The position numbers and the translations under genes are program-made. From Pseudomonas sp. CROZ-RG-20F-R04-15 (GTDB taxonomy: Bacteria > Pseudomonadota > Gammaproteobacteria > Pseudomonadales > Pseudomonadaceae), in assembly GCF_022662375.1 (NCBI RefSeq), contig NZ_JAKNQL010000003.1:248001-312000 (forward strand): 64,000 nucleotides of DNA, written 5' to 3'. Positions 52,983 to 61,276 of the stretch are shown here, piece by piece; the first letter of the stretch is position 1; each line of letters begins with the position of its first letter. Under the pieces are notes generated by a model that searched no databases, had not been told where the DNA came from, and saw nothing but the letters and a program-made list of their open reading frames with translations.

Positions 52983-53906
52983 ATGTACAAGCGATACCCG
53001 TCGGTGCAGTCCATGAGCGCGTTTATCCACGCCGCACGCAGCGGCAGTTTCTCCAGTGCAGCGCGCAAGCTTGATCTGACCCACAGCGCGATCAGCCAGC
53101 AGATTCGCGCGCTGGAAGATTTCATCGGCCAGCCGCTGTTCGTGCGAGAAGGTGGCGGTAGCAATCTGACCGATGCCGGGCAGTTGTTTGCCAGCGTGTT
53201 GTCGGATGGTCTGGCGCAGATTGACCGGGCAATCTCGTCGGTGAAAAACCGCAGCGTGGCGCAACGGTTGACCCTGGATGTCGACAGTGAACTGGCACAG
53301 AGCTGGCTCAATCCGCGCCTACCGCAATTGCTCGATGGGCTGCCGGATTACGAGGTGACAATGCTGTCGATGCCGCGCAGTGATCGCAGCTCGTTCGAGC
53401 GGGTCGATCTGGCGTTGCGTTACGGTTATGGCGATTGGGATGACTGCGAGATGACGCAGATCTGTGGCGATCGGGTGTTGGCAGTGGCTTCGCCTGAACT
53501 GCTGGCGCGGCACGGATTGCAGGTGCCGTTGAGCCCGGCGCAGATTCTGCAGTTGCCGTTGTTGGGGTACACGCGGCGCTCGTGGATTCCGTGGCTGGAT
53601 GCGGCCGGGATGACACCGACTGAACCGCCAGCGCGGGTGATTTTTGATAATGCGGCGAATTTGATTGCGGCGGCTGAGGCTGGTGTTGGCGCGGGGTTGG
53701 TGCGGGGATTACTGGCGGCTGATGCGTTGCGCAGTGGGCGGTTGGTGGCGTTGAACGAGGCGCAGATTGTGGCGCATTACAACCTTTACGCGGTGTGGCC
53801 GCATGGGCAGGCTGAGCGTGTGGCGCCGGTGGTTGATGCGGTTAGGCAGTTAGTCCTGTGTACGCTTGAGAACCCTGCCCTCACCCTAGCCCTCTCCCAG
53901 AGGTAG
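52983..53906 (+). CDS. LysR-family regulator divergent from the iorAB-like operon
   Basis: 307 residues of the GcvA/AmpR branch: YPSVQSMSAFIHAARSGSFS and LTHSAISQQIRALEDFIGQP form the HTH, and the sensor domain includes LPQLLDGLPDYEVTML and LLGYTRRSWIPWLDAAG. The divergent position suggests control of the molybdenum hydroxylase; it could also act on the + strand cluster that begins 510 bases downstream. The last dozen residues (ENPALTLALSQR) and the TAG are translated from the left end of the following repeat element, so the original C-terminus has been replaced. Confidence 0.88.
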   Translation: MYKRYPSVQSMSAFIHAARSGSFSSAARKLDLTHSAISQQIRALEDFIGQPLFVREGGGSNLTDAGQLFASVLSDGLAQIDRAISSVKNRSVAQRLTLDVDSELAQSWLNPRLPQLLDGLPDYEVTMLSMPRSDRSSFERVDLALRYGYGDWDDCEMTQICGDRVLAVASPELLARHGLQVPLSPAQILQLPLLGYTRRSWIPWLDAAGMTPTEPPARVIFDNAANLIAAAEAGVGAGLVRGLLAADALRSGRLVALNEAQIVAHYNLYAVWPHGQAERVAPVVDAVRQLVLCTLENPALTLALSQR

Positions 53907-54188
53907 AGGGGACCGATCGGGGGATATTGAAGAGTTACACCGACTTGATAGATCAGCTGTGAATCCATAATCGACTCGATCTTTCAGGTCGATGTATCGC
54001 ACAAGACACCTCGGTCAGCCCCCTCTCCCTCCTGGAAATTGAGAGGACTGATTGGGGGATATTGAGGAATTCCACCGACGTGCACCTTCTGCCGTGAATC
54101 CATAATCGACTCGATCTTTCAGGTCGATGTATCGCACAAGTCACCTCGGTCGGCCCCCTCTCCCTCTGGGAGAGGGCTGGGGTGAGGG
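53877..54188. repeat. Repeat element with terminal inverted ends, copy 3, internally duplicated (312 bp)
   Basis: Left end GCCCTCACCCTAGCCCTCTC, right end GAGAGGGCTGGGGTGAGGGT. Unlike the other copies its core occurs twice: GAATCCATAATCGACTCGAT and the next 50 bases (CTTTCAGGTCGATGTATCGC, CACCTCGGTC) begin at 53961 and again at 54096, a 135-base step with very few differences. The remaining 227 bases up to the next gene hold no further feature I can name. Confidence 0.78.
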
Positions 54189-54415
54189 TCGCTTTTGACT
54201 TGCCCATATCGAATACATATCACCACCGCGCCCAATTAATATTGTACGAACCCAACCCCCCTTTCCAATACTCGCCCTCAGCAACCACCCACCCGGGCCG
54301 GATGCGAACAGGCGAGGGAATGCGCGAATCCTGCGCATAGAAACGGCCGATTGCCCGGGACGTGGATGCCGAGAGCCGCAAGGCTCCCTTCCCCGCTATC
54401 AGGAGATCGACTGCA

Positions 54416-55345
54416 ATGATCATCGATATCAGCTGCTATCCCACGGATCTCGTGGACCTCGCCTGGAGGCATGACGGTGACCCGTTCACCGGCGAGCGTC
54501 TGCTGGAGATGATGGATGGTCCGTACATGGTCAACGGCAAGCCTCGCCGCATTGACAAAGCCTTCATCCAGCCGCCGCAAGGCAACACGATTTACACCTG
54601 GACCGACGGCGATCTGACCGGCCGCGAATCCATCGACGCCTACATGGCCTACACCCTGAAAATGGTCCAGACCTACCCGGACCGTTTCATCGGCTGCTTC
54701 GTCTACAACCCGCGCTGCGGTGTGGAAAACGGCGTCGAGGCAATCGAGCGCTACGTCAAGGAGCACGGTTTCGGCATGGTGCAGATGCAGGCAAACATGC
54801 ATGCCTACCGACCTGACCGTGCGCTCGACTGGGTACGCCCGTGCTTCGAGAAATGCGCCGAACTGGGCATCCCGGTCAAGCTGCATACCGGCGACGGGCC
54901 GTACAGCATCCCGTCGGAGTGGGTGCCGATGATCAAGGAATTCCCCAACGTCAATTTCATCATGGCCCACTTCGGTGTGCAGACCGGCGGCGTCTACGTG
55001 TTCGAACCGATGCAATGGGCGATGGAATTGCCCAACGTCTACTGCGAATCCGGCTGGTGCCTGCAATCGCGGATCGTCGAGTTCGCCAAGGTCTTGCCGA
55101 CGCACAAGATCCTCTTCGGCACCGACACGCCACCAAACGAACCGGGGATGTGGCTGCGCCTGCTTGAGGTGCTCTGCCACGAACCGCCGCAAGGCCTGAA
55201 CCTCGACGAGGACACCCTCGAAGACTATTTGGGCAACAACACCGCGCGGATGATCGGCCTCGAACCGACCCCGCCACCCCGTTCCGTTTCCGAAGCAGAG
55301 GCGCAATTCAAGCGCCCCGTCACCACTCAACTGGCCAGGAGCTGA
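54416..55345 (+). CDS. Amidohydrolase 2 (ACMSD-like) family protein lacking the HxH motif
   Basis: 309 residues from the ATG at 54416 (site CAGGAGA). The TIM-barrel amidohydrolase family 2 includes ACMSD, gamma-resorcylate and 5-carboxyvanillate decarboxylases. Later metal/catalytic residues are kept: His in VKLHTGDGPYS, His in MAHFGVQTGG and Asp in FGTDTPPNEPG. At the first strand, however, where the paralogue downstream reads MIIDTHLHPT, this protein reads MIIDISCYPT, so both His of HxH are gone (Ser6, Tyr8). It may bind a different metal set, as LigW-like relatives do, or be a non-catalytic partner of the second protein. Four bases separate the genes. Confidence 0.82.
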   Translation: MIIDISCYPTDLVDLAWRHDGDPFTGERLLEMMDGPYMVNGKPRRIDKAFIQPPQGNTIYTWTDGDLTGRESIDAYMAYTLKMVQTYPDRFIGCFVYNPRCGVENGVEAIERYVKEHGFGMVQMQANMHAYRPDRALDWVRPCFEKCAELGIPVKLHTGDGPYSIPSEWVPMIKEFPNVNFIMAHFGVQTGGVYVFEPMQWAMELPNVYCESGWCLQSRIVEFAKVLPTHKILFGTDTPPNEPGMWLRLLEVLCHEPPQGLNLDEDTLEDYLGNNTARMIGLEPTPPPRSVSEAEAQFKRPVTTQLARS

Positions 55346-55349
55346 ACCG

Positions 55350-56255
55350 ATGATCATCGACACCCATCTGCACCCCACCAACCTGGTCGACGAGGCCTGG
55401 CGCCACACCGGCGAACCGTTCACCGGCGAGCGCATGCTCAAGTTGATGGACGGCCCGTACATGATCAACGGCAAACCGCGCCGCATCGACATGGGTTTCA
55501 TCCAGCCACCACCGGGCAACACCGGCTATCGCGACGGCAACCGCCGGGGCCGCGAGGGCGTGCGCGATTACATGTCGTACATCGCCGAACTGTGCATGAA
55601 GTACCCGGATCGCTTTATCGGCAACTTCAACTTCAACCCGCGCTGGGGACCGGAAAACGGTGCGGCGGAGCTGGAATTCCACATCAAGGAATACGGCTTC
55701 AAGATGCTCAAACTGCACGCCAACATGCACGGCTATCGCCCGGATCGCGCACTCGACTGGCTGCGCCCGGCAATGAAAGTCTGCGCCAAGTACAACATCG
55801 TCGTGCTGATCCACACCGGTGACGGCCCGTACACCATTCCGACGATGTTCTACCCGATCATCCGCGAGTTCCCGATGGTCAATTTCATCATCGGTCACTT
55901 CGGTATCCAGACCGGCGGCAACTACTCGTTCGAAGCGTTCTGGATGGCGATGGACACGCCAAACGTGTACTGCGAATCGGGCTGGTGCTTCCAGTCGCGG
56001 ATCGTCGAATTCGCCAAGGAACTGCCGCGCAACAAGATCGTGTTCGGCACGGATTCGCCGCCGAACGAACCGGGGATGTGGCTGCGGGAACTGGAGGTGT
56101 TGTGCTCACCGGCACCGCAGGGCCTGGGGATTGATGAGGATCATCTCGAGGATTACTTGGGCAACAACATCGCCCGGTTGTGCGGGATCGAACCGACGCC
56201 ACCGCCGAAAGATCTGGTCGAGGCCGATATTCGCCTGACCACCACATACCTGTAG
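55350..56255 (+). CDS. Amidohydrolase 2 (ACMSD-like) family enzyme with complete metal site
   Basis: 301 residues, closely similar over its whole length to the protein before it (shared GPYM-NGKPRRID, VYCESGWC-QSRIVEFAK, PPNEPGMWLR). Metal site appears complete: His6 and His8 in DTHLHPT, His in IHTGDGPYT, His in IGHFGIQTGG, Asp in FGTDSPPNEPG. Family members catalyse non-oxidative decarboxylation or hydrolysis of ring or dienoic carboxylates. The neighbouring ubiD/ubiX genes and nucleobase permease suggest a carboxylated heterocycle as substrate. It is followed by a perfect REP hairpin that may end or stabilise this part of the transcript. Confidence 0.85.
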   Translation: MIIDTHLHPTNLVDEAWRHTGEPFTGERMLKLMDGPYMINGKPRRIDMGFIQPPPGNTGYRDGNRRGREGVRDYMSYIAELCMKYPDRFIGNFNFNPRWGPENGAAELEFHIKEYGFKMLKLHANMHGYRPDRALDWLRPAMKVCAKYNIVVLIHTGDGPYTIPTMFYPIIREFPMVNFIIGHFGIQTGGNYSFEAFWMAMDTPNVYCESGWCFQSRIVEFAKELPRNKIVFGTDSPPNEPGMWLRELEVLCSPAPQGLGIDEDHLEDYLGNNIARLCGIEPTPPPKDLVEADIRLTTTYL

Positions 56256-56271
56256 CCATACACATATCCCA

Positions 56272-56363
56272 CTGTAGGAGTGAGCCTGCTCGCGATAGCG
56301 GTGTGTCATTTAGCGGTGATAGCGACTGATACACCGCTATCGCGAGCAGGCTCACTCCTACAG
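56272..56363. repeat. Perfect REP hairpin after the amidohydrolase pair
   Basis: Arms of 33 bases are exact inverted copies (beginning CTGTAGGAGTGAGCCTGCTC) around a 26-base loop. The arms carry the GGAGTGAG variant rather than GGGAGCGAG. It is the longest perfect palindrome I see in the window and lies 16 bases after a stop codon. Confidence 0.92.
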
Positions 56364-56502
56364 GGGATCAGTGTTCAACCCAGGCACACAGCGACTTTAC
56401 AGGCACGAAGATGACCCGGCGTTTCGCTCGTCCGGCAGGCCAACGGCTGGCCGCGCGAACGCCCTCTCCCCCCTGCGTGCCTGCTTTTTACGAGGTGACA
56501 CC

Positions 56503-57888
56503 ATGACCCGTTCGACGCTCGGCGATTCTCAGGATTTTCATGTGTTCATCGACGCCTATCGCCGTGAGTACCCGGACGATGTGCTGACCGTCACCCACCC
56601 GATTTCCGCCGATCAGGACGTTACCGCCCTGGTCGATGCCCTCGCCGCCCAAGGCCGAGATCCGCTGCTGATCTGCGAAAATGTCGGCAACCTCGGCGTG
56701 CCGGTGGCGACCAATCTGTTCGCCTCCCGCACCCGCATCGCCCGGCTGTTCGGCGTAACGCCTGCGCAGTTGCACGAAACCTTTCAAACCCGCGCCAACC
56801 AGCCTATCGCACCGCGCTACGTGGAAAGCGGCCCGGTCCTTGATGAAGTCTTCGAAGGCGAAGCGCTGGATCTAGCGCTACTGCCGATGCTCAAGCATTT
56901 CGACAGTGATCGCGGGCCGTACATCACCAACGCAATCATCATTGCCGAAGACCCGCTGACCGGCATCGCCAACATGAGCTACCACCGCTCGATGCGCCAC
57001 GCCCGCCAGGCGCTTGCGACCAGCCTGCATTCACGCGGTCATCTGTGGCGGATGCTGCAAACCGCGCGCGAACGTGGCGAAGAGTTGCGCGTGGCGATGG
57101 TGGTCGGCGCGCATCCATTGTTCATGCTCGCCGCTGCTGCGCGTCTGCCGTATGGCAGCGATGAACGCGCTGTGGCTGGCGGACTGTTCGGCGCGCCGCT
57201 GGAGCTGGTGAAAACCCCGCGCTACGGCATCGGTGTCCCGGCCTATGCCGAGTTTGTGCTGGAAGGCGCCATCGACCCGGCGGCCTATGCAGAGGAAGGC
57301 CCGTTCGGTGAATTCAGCGGTTATTCCTCGGATCGTTCGACCAACAACGTGCTGCGGGTCGACACCCTGTTAAAACGCAAAGACGCTTGGCTGGTCGACG
57401 TCATGGGCGGCCGCTACGCCGAACACCTGACCCTCGCCCGCCTGCCGCGCGAAGCCGAGATGAGCGAAAAACTGAAAACGCGTTTCCCTGCCGTCACCGC
57501 TGTGCATTACCCCAATTCCGGCACGCACTTTCACTGCTACGTGGCGCTGGATCAGAGCCGCGATGGCGAGGCGCGGCAAATCATGCTGGCGCTGCTCGGC
57601 TGGGATCCGTACCTGAAAACCGTGATTGCGGTGGACAGCGATATCGACATCAGCGATGACAGCCAGGTGTTGTGGGCGCTGGCCACGCACTTTCAGCCGC
57701 ACCTGGATATTTTCACCATTGATGGCTTGCCGGGCAGTCCGCTCGATCCTTCGTCCTCGGTCAATGGTACCACGTCGCGGATGGGCCTGGATGCGACTCG
57801 CGGTTCCGGGTTTGACGGGATCAAGGCGCAGCTCGACCAGGAAGTTCTGGAGCGCGCGCGCAGTTTGCTCAAAGGGCTTGAATCGTGA
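56503..57888 (+). CDS. UbiD-family prenyl-FMN-dependent decarboxylase
   Basis: 461 residues from the ATG at 56503 (site CGAGGTGAC); the open frame extends upstream without similarity. UbiD hallmarks: NMSYHRSMRH (prenyl-FMN and metal region, about 164), EGAIDPAAYAEEGPFGEFSG with the conserved acidic residues of the active site (about 255-276), YPNSGTHFHCYVAL and a long C-terminal oligomerisation region. UbiD enzymes (de)carboxylate unsaturated or aromatic acids using prenylated FMN. The ubiX-like gene overlapping its stop would supply this cofactor. It is shorter than ubiquinone-pathway UbiD (about 490), in line with a catabolic role. Confidence 0.9.
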   Translation: MTRSTLGDSQDFHVFIDAYRREYPDDVLTVTHPISADQDVTALVDALAAQGRDPLLICENVGNLGVPVATNLFASRTRIARLFGVTPAQLHETFQTRANQPIAPRYVESGPVLDEVFEGEALDLALLPMLKHFDSDRGPYITNAIIIAEDPLTGIANMSYHRSMRHARQALATSLHSRGHLWRMLQTARERGEELRVAMVVGAHPLFMLAAAARLPYGSDERAVAGGLFGAPLELVKTPRYGIGVPAYAEFVLEGAIDPAAYAEEGPFGEFSGYSSDRSTNNVLRVDTLLKRKDAWLVDVMGGRYAEHLTLARLPREAEMSEKLKTRFPAVTAVHYPNSGTHFHCYVALDQSRDGEARQIMLALLGWDPYLKTVIAVDSDIDISDDSQVLWALATHFQPHLDIFTIDGLPGSPLDPSSSVNGTTSRMGLDATRGSGFDGIKAQLDQEVLERARSLLKGLES

Positions 57889-58514
57889 ACCGGCAACGGC
57901 TGGTGGTCGGCATCAGTGGTGCGTCCGGGTTTATCTATGGCGTACGCCTTTTGCAATTGCTCGCCGAACTGGACATCGAAAGCCACCTGATCATCAGCCG
58001 CGCCGCGCTGCTGACCATGGCCCACGAAACCGACTACAAACTCGCTGACTTGACTGCGCTGGCCAGTCATTACCATCGCGCCGATGACGTCGCTGCCGGG
58101 ATCGCCAGCGGTTCGTTTCGTTGTCTCGGCATGGTGGTTGCGCCGTGTTCGATGAGGACGTTGGCGGAGATTGCCACCGGCACTTCATCCGGGCTGATCG
58201 GCCGTGCCGCTGACGTCACCCTCAAGGAGCGCCGCACGTTGGTGCTGATGGCCCGCGAAACCCCGCTGACCCTCGCCCATTTGCGCAACATGACAGCTGT
58301 CACCGAGATGGGCGGGATCATCGCCCCGCCGGTGCCCGCGTTTTACGCCCGCCCGGCAAACCTCGCGCAAATGGTCGACCACAGCCTCGGCCGCGTGCTC
58401 GACCTGTTCGGCCTCGATGCCGGCGTCGCCACCCGCTGGCGTGAACACCCAAACCCCTGTGGGAGCGAGCCTGCTCGCGAAAGCGGTGGATCAGTCGCCA
58501 TCACCGCTGAATGA
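57885..58514 (+). CDS. UbiX-family flavin prenyltransferase
   Basis: 209 residues from a GTG overlapping the UbiD stop (GTGA). FMN-binding flavodoxin-like protein with VVGISGASGFIYGVRLL (about 7-23), MVVAPCSMRTLAEIATG (about 83-99) and LVLMARETPLTLAHLRNM followed by GGIIAPPVPAFY. It attaches dimethylallyl phosphate to FMN, giving prenyl-FMN for UbiD. The natural end seems to be near VATRWRE; the remaining 20 or so residues (NPCGSEPARESGGS) are translated from a REP arm, which also changed where translation stops. Coupled translation with the decarboxylase gene supports a dedicated cofactor supply. Confidence 0.9.
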   Translation: MNRQRLVVGISGASGFIYGVRLLQLLAELDIESHLIISRAALLTMAHETDYKLADLTALASHYHRADDVAAGIASGSFRCLGMVVAPCSMRTLAEIATGTSSGLIGRAADVTLKERRTLVLMARETPLTLAHLRNMTAVTEMGGIIAPPVPAFYARPANLAQMVDHSLGRVLDLFGLDAGVATRWREHPNPCGSEPARESGGSVAITAE

Positions 58515-58548
58515 CACACCGCATTCGCTAGCAGGCTAGCTCCCACAG
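58457..58548. repeat. REP palindrome pair overlapping the 3' end of the ubiX-like gene
   Basis: The left arm (GTGGGAGCGAGCCTGCTCGC) lies inside the coding region; the right arm is altered (TTCGCTAGCAGGCTAGCTCC), with two changes that keep its own symmetry. Confidence 0.88.
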
Positions 58549-58589
58549 TTGACCGTACTCCGACAAAAAAAACAGGTAAGGAGATCCAG

Positions 58590-59645
58590 ATGACTACCCC
58601 CTTCAACGCCCCAACCCGCAACACCAAAATCCCTGTAACCATCCTCACCGGTTTCCTCGGTGCCGGTAAAACCACCCTGCTCAACTACATCCTCAAGGAA
58701 AACCACGGCCGCAAGATCGCCGTGATCGAAAACGAATTCGGTGAAGTCGGTATCGACGGCGACCTCGTCCTCAGTTCCGAGACCGAAGAAATCTACGAGA
58801 TGGTCAACGGCTGCGTGTGCTGCACCGCCGAGGTTCGCGAGGATCTGGTGCGCATCGTCCGCGAGCTGGTCGCACGCCCGGTACGCCTTGATCACATTCT
58901 CATCGAGACTAGCGGTCTGGCCGATCCGTACCCGGTGGCACAGAGCTTTTTCATCAATGACCCGATTGCCGAGGAAGTGGAACTCGACGCCATCGTGACC
59001 ATGGTCGATGCCAAGCACATCGCCCAGCATCTGGAGGATCTGCAACTCGACGGCGTCGACAATCAGGCGGTGGACCAGATTGTCTGCGCCGACCGGATCG
59101 TCATCAACAAGGTCGATCTGGTCAGCCCTGAAGAAGTGGAAAACCTGCGCGGCAAGATCCGTGGTTTGAACGCCACGGCGGATCTGGTGACCTCGACCCA
59201 TGCGCAAATCGACCTGACGAAAATTCTCGGCATCGGCGCGTTTGAATGCACGCAGAAGCTCATGGAAATCGGCGCGGAACAGCACGATCACCACGACCAT
59301 GAGCATCACGCTGAGCACTCTATTGAAGAGCAGGATCACCAACACGACCCAAGCGTGTCATCGGTAGGCATCGCCGTGGACGGCGCAGTCAACCTGATGG
59401 CGTTCCATCGCTGGATCAGCGAGCTGCGCTCCTCCCAGGCCGACAACCTGTACCGCATGAAAGGCGTGCTCGCGGTGGCCAACGAAGACCAGCGCTACGT
59501 GCTGCAAGGCGTGCACAGCCTGGTCGAATTCCGCGCCTCGACCGCGTGGGGTACGGAGCCCCGCTCTAGCAAGATCGTATTCATCGGCCGCGACCTGGAT
59601 CGCGCGGCGTTGAACCAGGGCTTCGCCGCCTGCCTGGCAGGCTGA
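58590..59645 (+). CDS. CobW/COG0523 GTP-dependent metal chaperone
   Basis: 351 residues. Walker A GFLGAGKTT (21-29), metal-binding motif CVCC at 75-78 (GCVCCT), GTP-specificity motif NKVD in VINKVDLVS, a His/Asp-rich loop (EQHDHHDHEHHAEH, about 230-245) and a C-terminal CobW_C domain. COG0523 proteins deliver zinc, cobalt or other metals to client enzymes. Lying between the ubiX-like gene and the permease, it could load metal into the amidohydrolases of the same cluster. Strong ribosome site AAGGAGA. Confidence 0.9.
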   Translation: MTTPFNAPTRNTKIPVTILTGFLGAGKTTLLNYILKENHGRKIAVIENEFGEVGIDGDLVLSSETEEIYEMVNGCVCCTAEVREDLVRIVRELVARPVRLDHILIETSGLADPYPVAQSFFINDPIAEEVELDAIVTMVDAKHIAQHLEDLQLDGVDNQAVDQIVCADRIVINKVDLVSPEEVENLRGKIRGLNATADLVTSTHAQIDLTKILGIGAFECTQKLMEIGAEQHDHHDHEHHAEHSIEEQDHQHDPSVSSVGIAVDGAVNLMAFHRWISELRSSQADNLYRMKGVLAVANEDQRYVLQGVHSLVEFRASTAWGTEPRSSKIVFIGRDLDRAALNQGFAACLAG

Positions 59646-59721
59646 AACAAGGCATCGGAGCCGGTGGATGGCGGCTTCGCAGCACGAATGACTGATGCCG
59701 ATCAGCGAAACGCTGCAAAAC

Positions 59722-59812
59722 CTGTGGGAGCGAGCCTGCTCGCGAATGCGGTGGGCCATTGAACAGTGATGTCGACTGACACACCGCTTTCGCGAGCAGG
59801 CTCGCTCCCACA
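59722..59812. repeat. REP palindrome pair
   Basis: Inverted REP arms in the 249-base gap between the CobW-type gene and the permease gene; possible transcript boundary inside the cluster. Confidence 0.9.
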
Positions 59813-59894
59813 AGGAATCTCAGTGTTTCCGGATCCAAAGGCATCAGACGAATACCCCTCTCTACCGCATAAAAACAGCCAGAGGTGTTTCCCC

Positions 59895-61262
59895 ATGTCG
59901 TCAGCCACATCCCCATCAAAAACCGCATCCACCGTGCACCCCGTCGACCGAATCCTGCCGGTAAGACAGATGCTCACCCTCGGCCTGCAGCACATGGCCG
60001 TCTCGTACATCGGCGCCATCGCCGTGCCGTTGATTGTCGCCAGTGCCCTGAAAATGTCCCACGCCGATACGGTGGTGCTGATCAGCACCACGCTGTTCTG
60101 CTCGGGCATCGCCACCCTTCTGCAAACCGTCGGCTTCTGGAAATTCGGCGTGCGCCTGCCGATTCTGCAAGGCGTGGCGTTCAGCAGCGTCGGCCCGGTC
60201 ATCGCCATCGGCAGCAACCCCGAGGTGGGGTTCGCCGGAGTATGTGGGGCGGTGATCGGGGCGGGATTGTTCACCATGCTGATGGCGCCCTTCGTCGGTC
60301 GATTGCGGCGATTCTTTCCGCCGGTGGTCACCGGTTGCATCGTCACCGTGATCGGTTTGCAACTGTTCCCGATTGCCTATGAATGGGTCGGCGGCGGGCG
60401 CAACGCGAGCAACTTTGGCGCGCCGGCGTTCCTTGGCGTGGCGGTGGTGGTGCTGCTGACGATTCTGCTGGTCAACCGTTATGGCAGCCCTTTGCTGCGC
60501 AACATGGCGGTGTTGATTGGCATGCTGATCGGTGCCGGTCTGGCCTACGGTCTCGGGATGGGCAGTTTTCACAGCGTCGAAGAAGCGCCGTGGCTGACCG
60601 TGCCCTACCCGTTCTATTTCGGATTGCCGACCTTCAGCCTGATACCTATCGCGACCATGGTCGTGGTGATGATCGTGCAGATGGTCGAGTCGATGGGGCT
60701 GTTCGTGGCCATCGGCGACATCGTTGAAAAACCGGTCGAGGACAAACAGGTCATCAACGGTCTGCGCGCCAATGGTTTGGCCAGCACCATCGCCGGCATG
60801 TTCGCCGCGTTTCCCTTTATCGCCTTCATGGAAAACGTCGGCCTGGTGATCCTCACCGGCGTGCGCAGCCGTTGGGTGGTCGCGGTCAGCGGCTTGCTGA
60901 TGTGCTCGATTGCCTTGGTGCCGAAGGCCGGCGCGATCATCGCTTCGATGCCGACCGCCGCTCTCGGTGGCGCCGGCATTGCCATGTTCGGCGTGGTCGC
61001 GGCGGCGGGCATTCAGACCCTCGCCAAAGTCGATTACGAGCGCAATCGCTACAACGTGCTGATCGTCGGTTTCACCATCGCCGCCGCGCTGGTGCCGGTG
61101 CTCGCCCCCACCTTGTTCAAACAACTCCCCGAGTGGTCGCAGCCGTTCCTGCACAGCAGCGTGGTCATCGCTTGCCTGGTGTCAGTGCTGCTCAACGCCG
61201 CGCTGAATGGCGTCAGCGTGCCGGAAACCACCGCCAGCAAATCTGCCTCGCACATCCTTTAG
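59895..61262 (+). CDS. NCS2 nucleobase:cation symporter (xanthine/uracil permease family)
   Basis: 455 residues from the ATG at 59895 (site AGAGGTG). About 14 membrane helices. Family landmarks: LTLGLQHMAVSYIGAIAVPLIV (first helix), GVRLPILQGVAFSSVGPVIAIG (substrate-binding half helix), AAFPFIAFMENVGLVILTGVRSRWV (NVG-like signature region). NCS2 carriers bring in uracil, xanthine or urate with protons. In this cluster the permease points to a purine, pyrimidine or related ring as the imported substrate. The deaminase-like gene follows 14 bases later. Confidence 0.9.
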   Translation: MSSATSPSKTASTVHPVDRILPVRQMLTLGLQHMAVSYIGAIAVPLIVASALKMSHADTVVLISTTLFCSGIATLLQTVGFWKFGVRLPILQGVAFSSVGPVIAIGSNPEVGFAGVCGAVIGAGLFTMLMAPFVGRLRRFFPPVVTGCIVTVIGLQLFPIAYEWVGGGRNASNFGAPAFLGVAVVVLLTILLVNRYGSPLLRNMAVLIGMLIGAGLAYGLGMGSFHSVEEAPWLTVPYPFYFGLPTFSLIPIATMVVVMIVQMVESMGLFVAIGDIVEKPVEDKQVINGLRANGLASTIAGMFAAFPFIAFMENVGLVILTGVRSRWVVAVSGLLMCSIALVPKAGAIIASMPTAALGGAGIAMFGVVAAAGIQTLAKVDYERNRYNVLIVGFTIAAALVPVLAPTLFKQLPEWSQPFLHSSVVIACLVSVLLNAALNGVSVPETTASKSASHIL

Positions 61263-61276
61263 TTTGGAGCTGCCCC

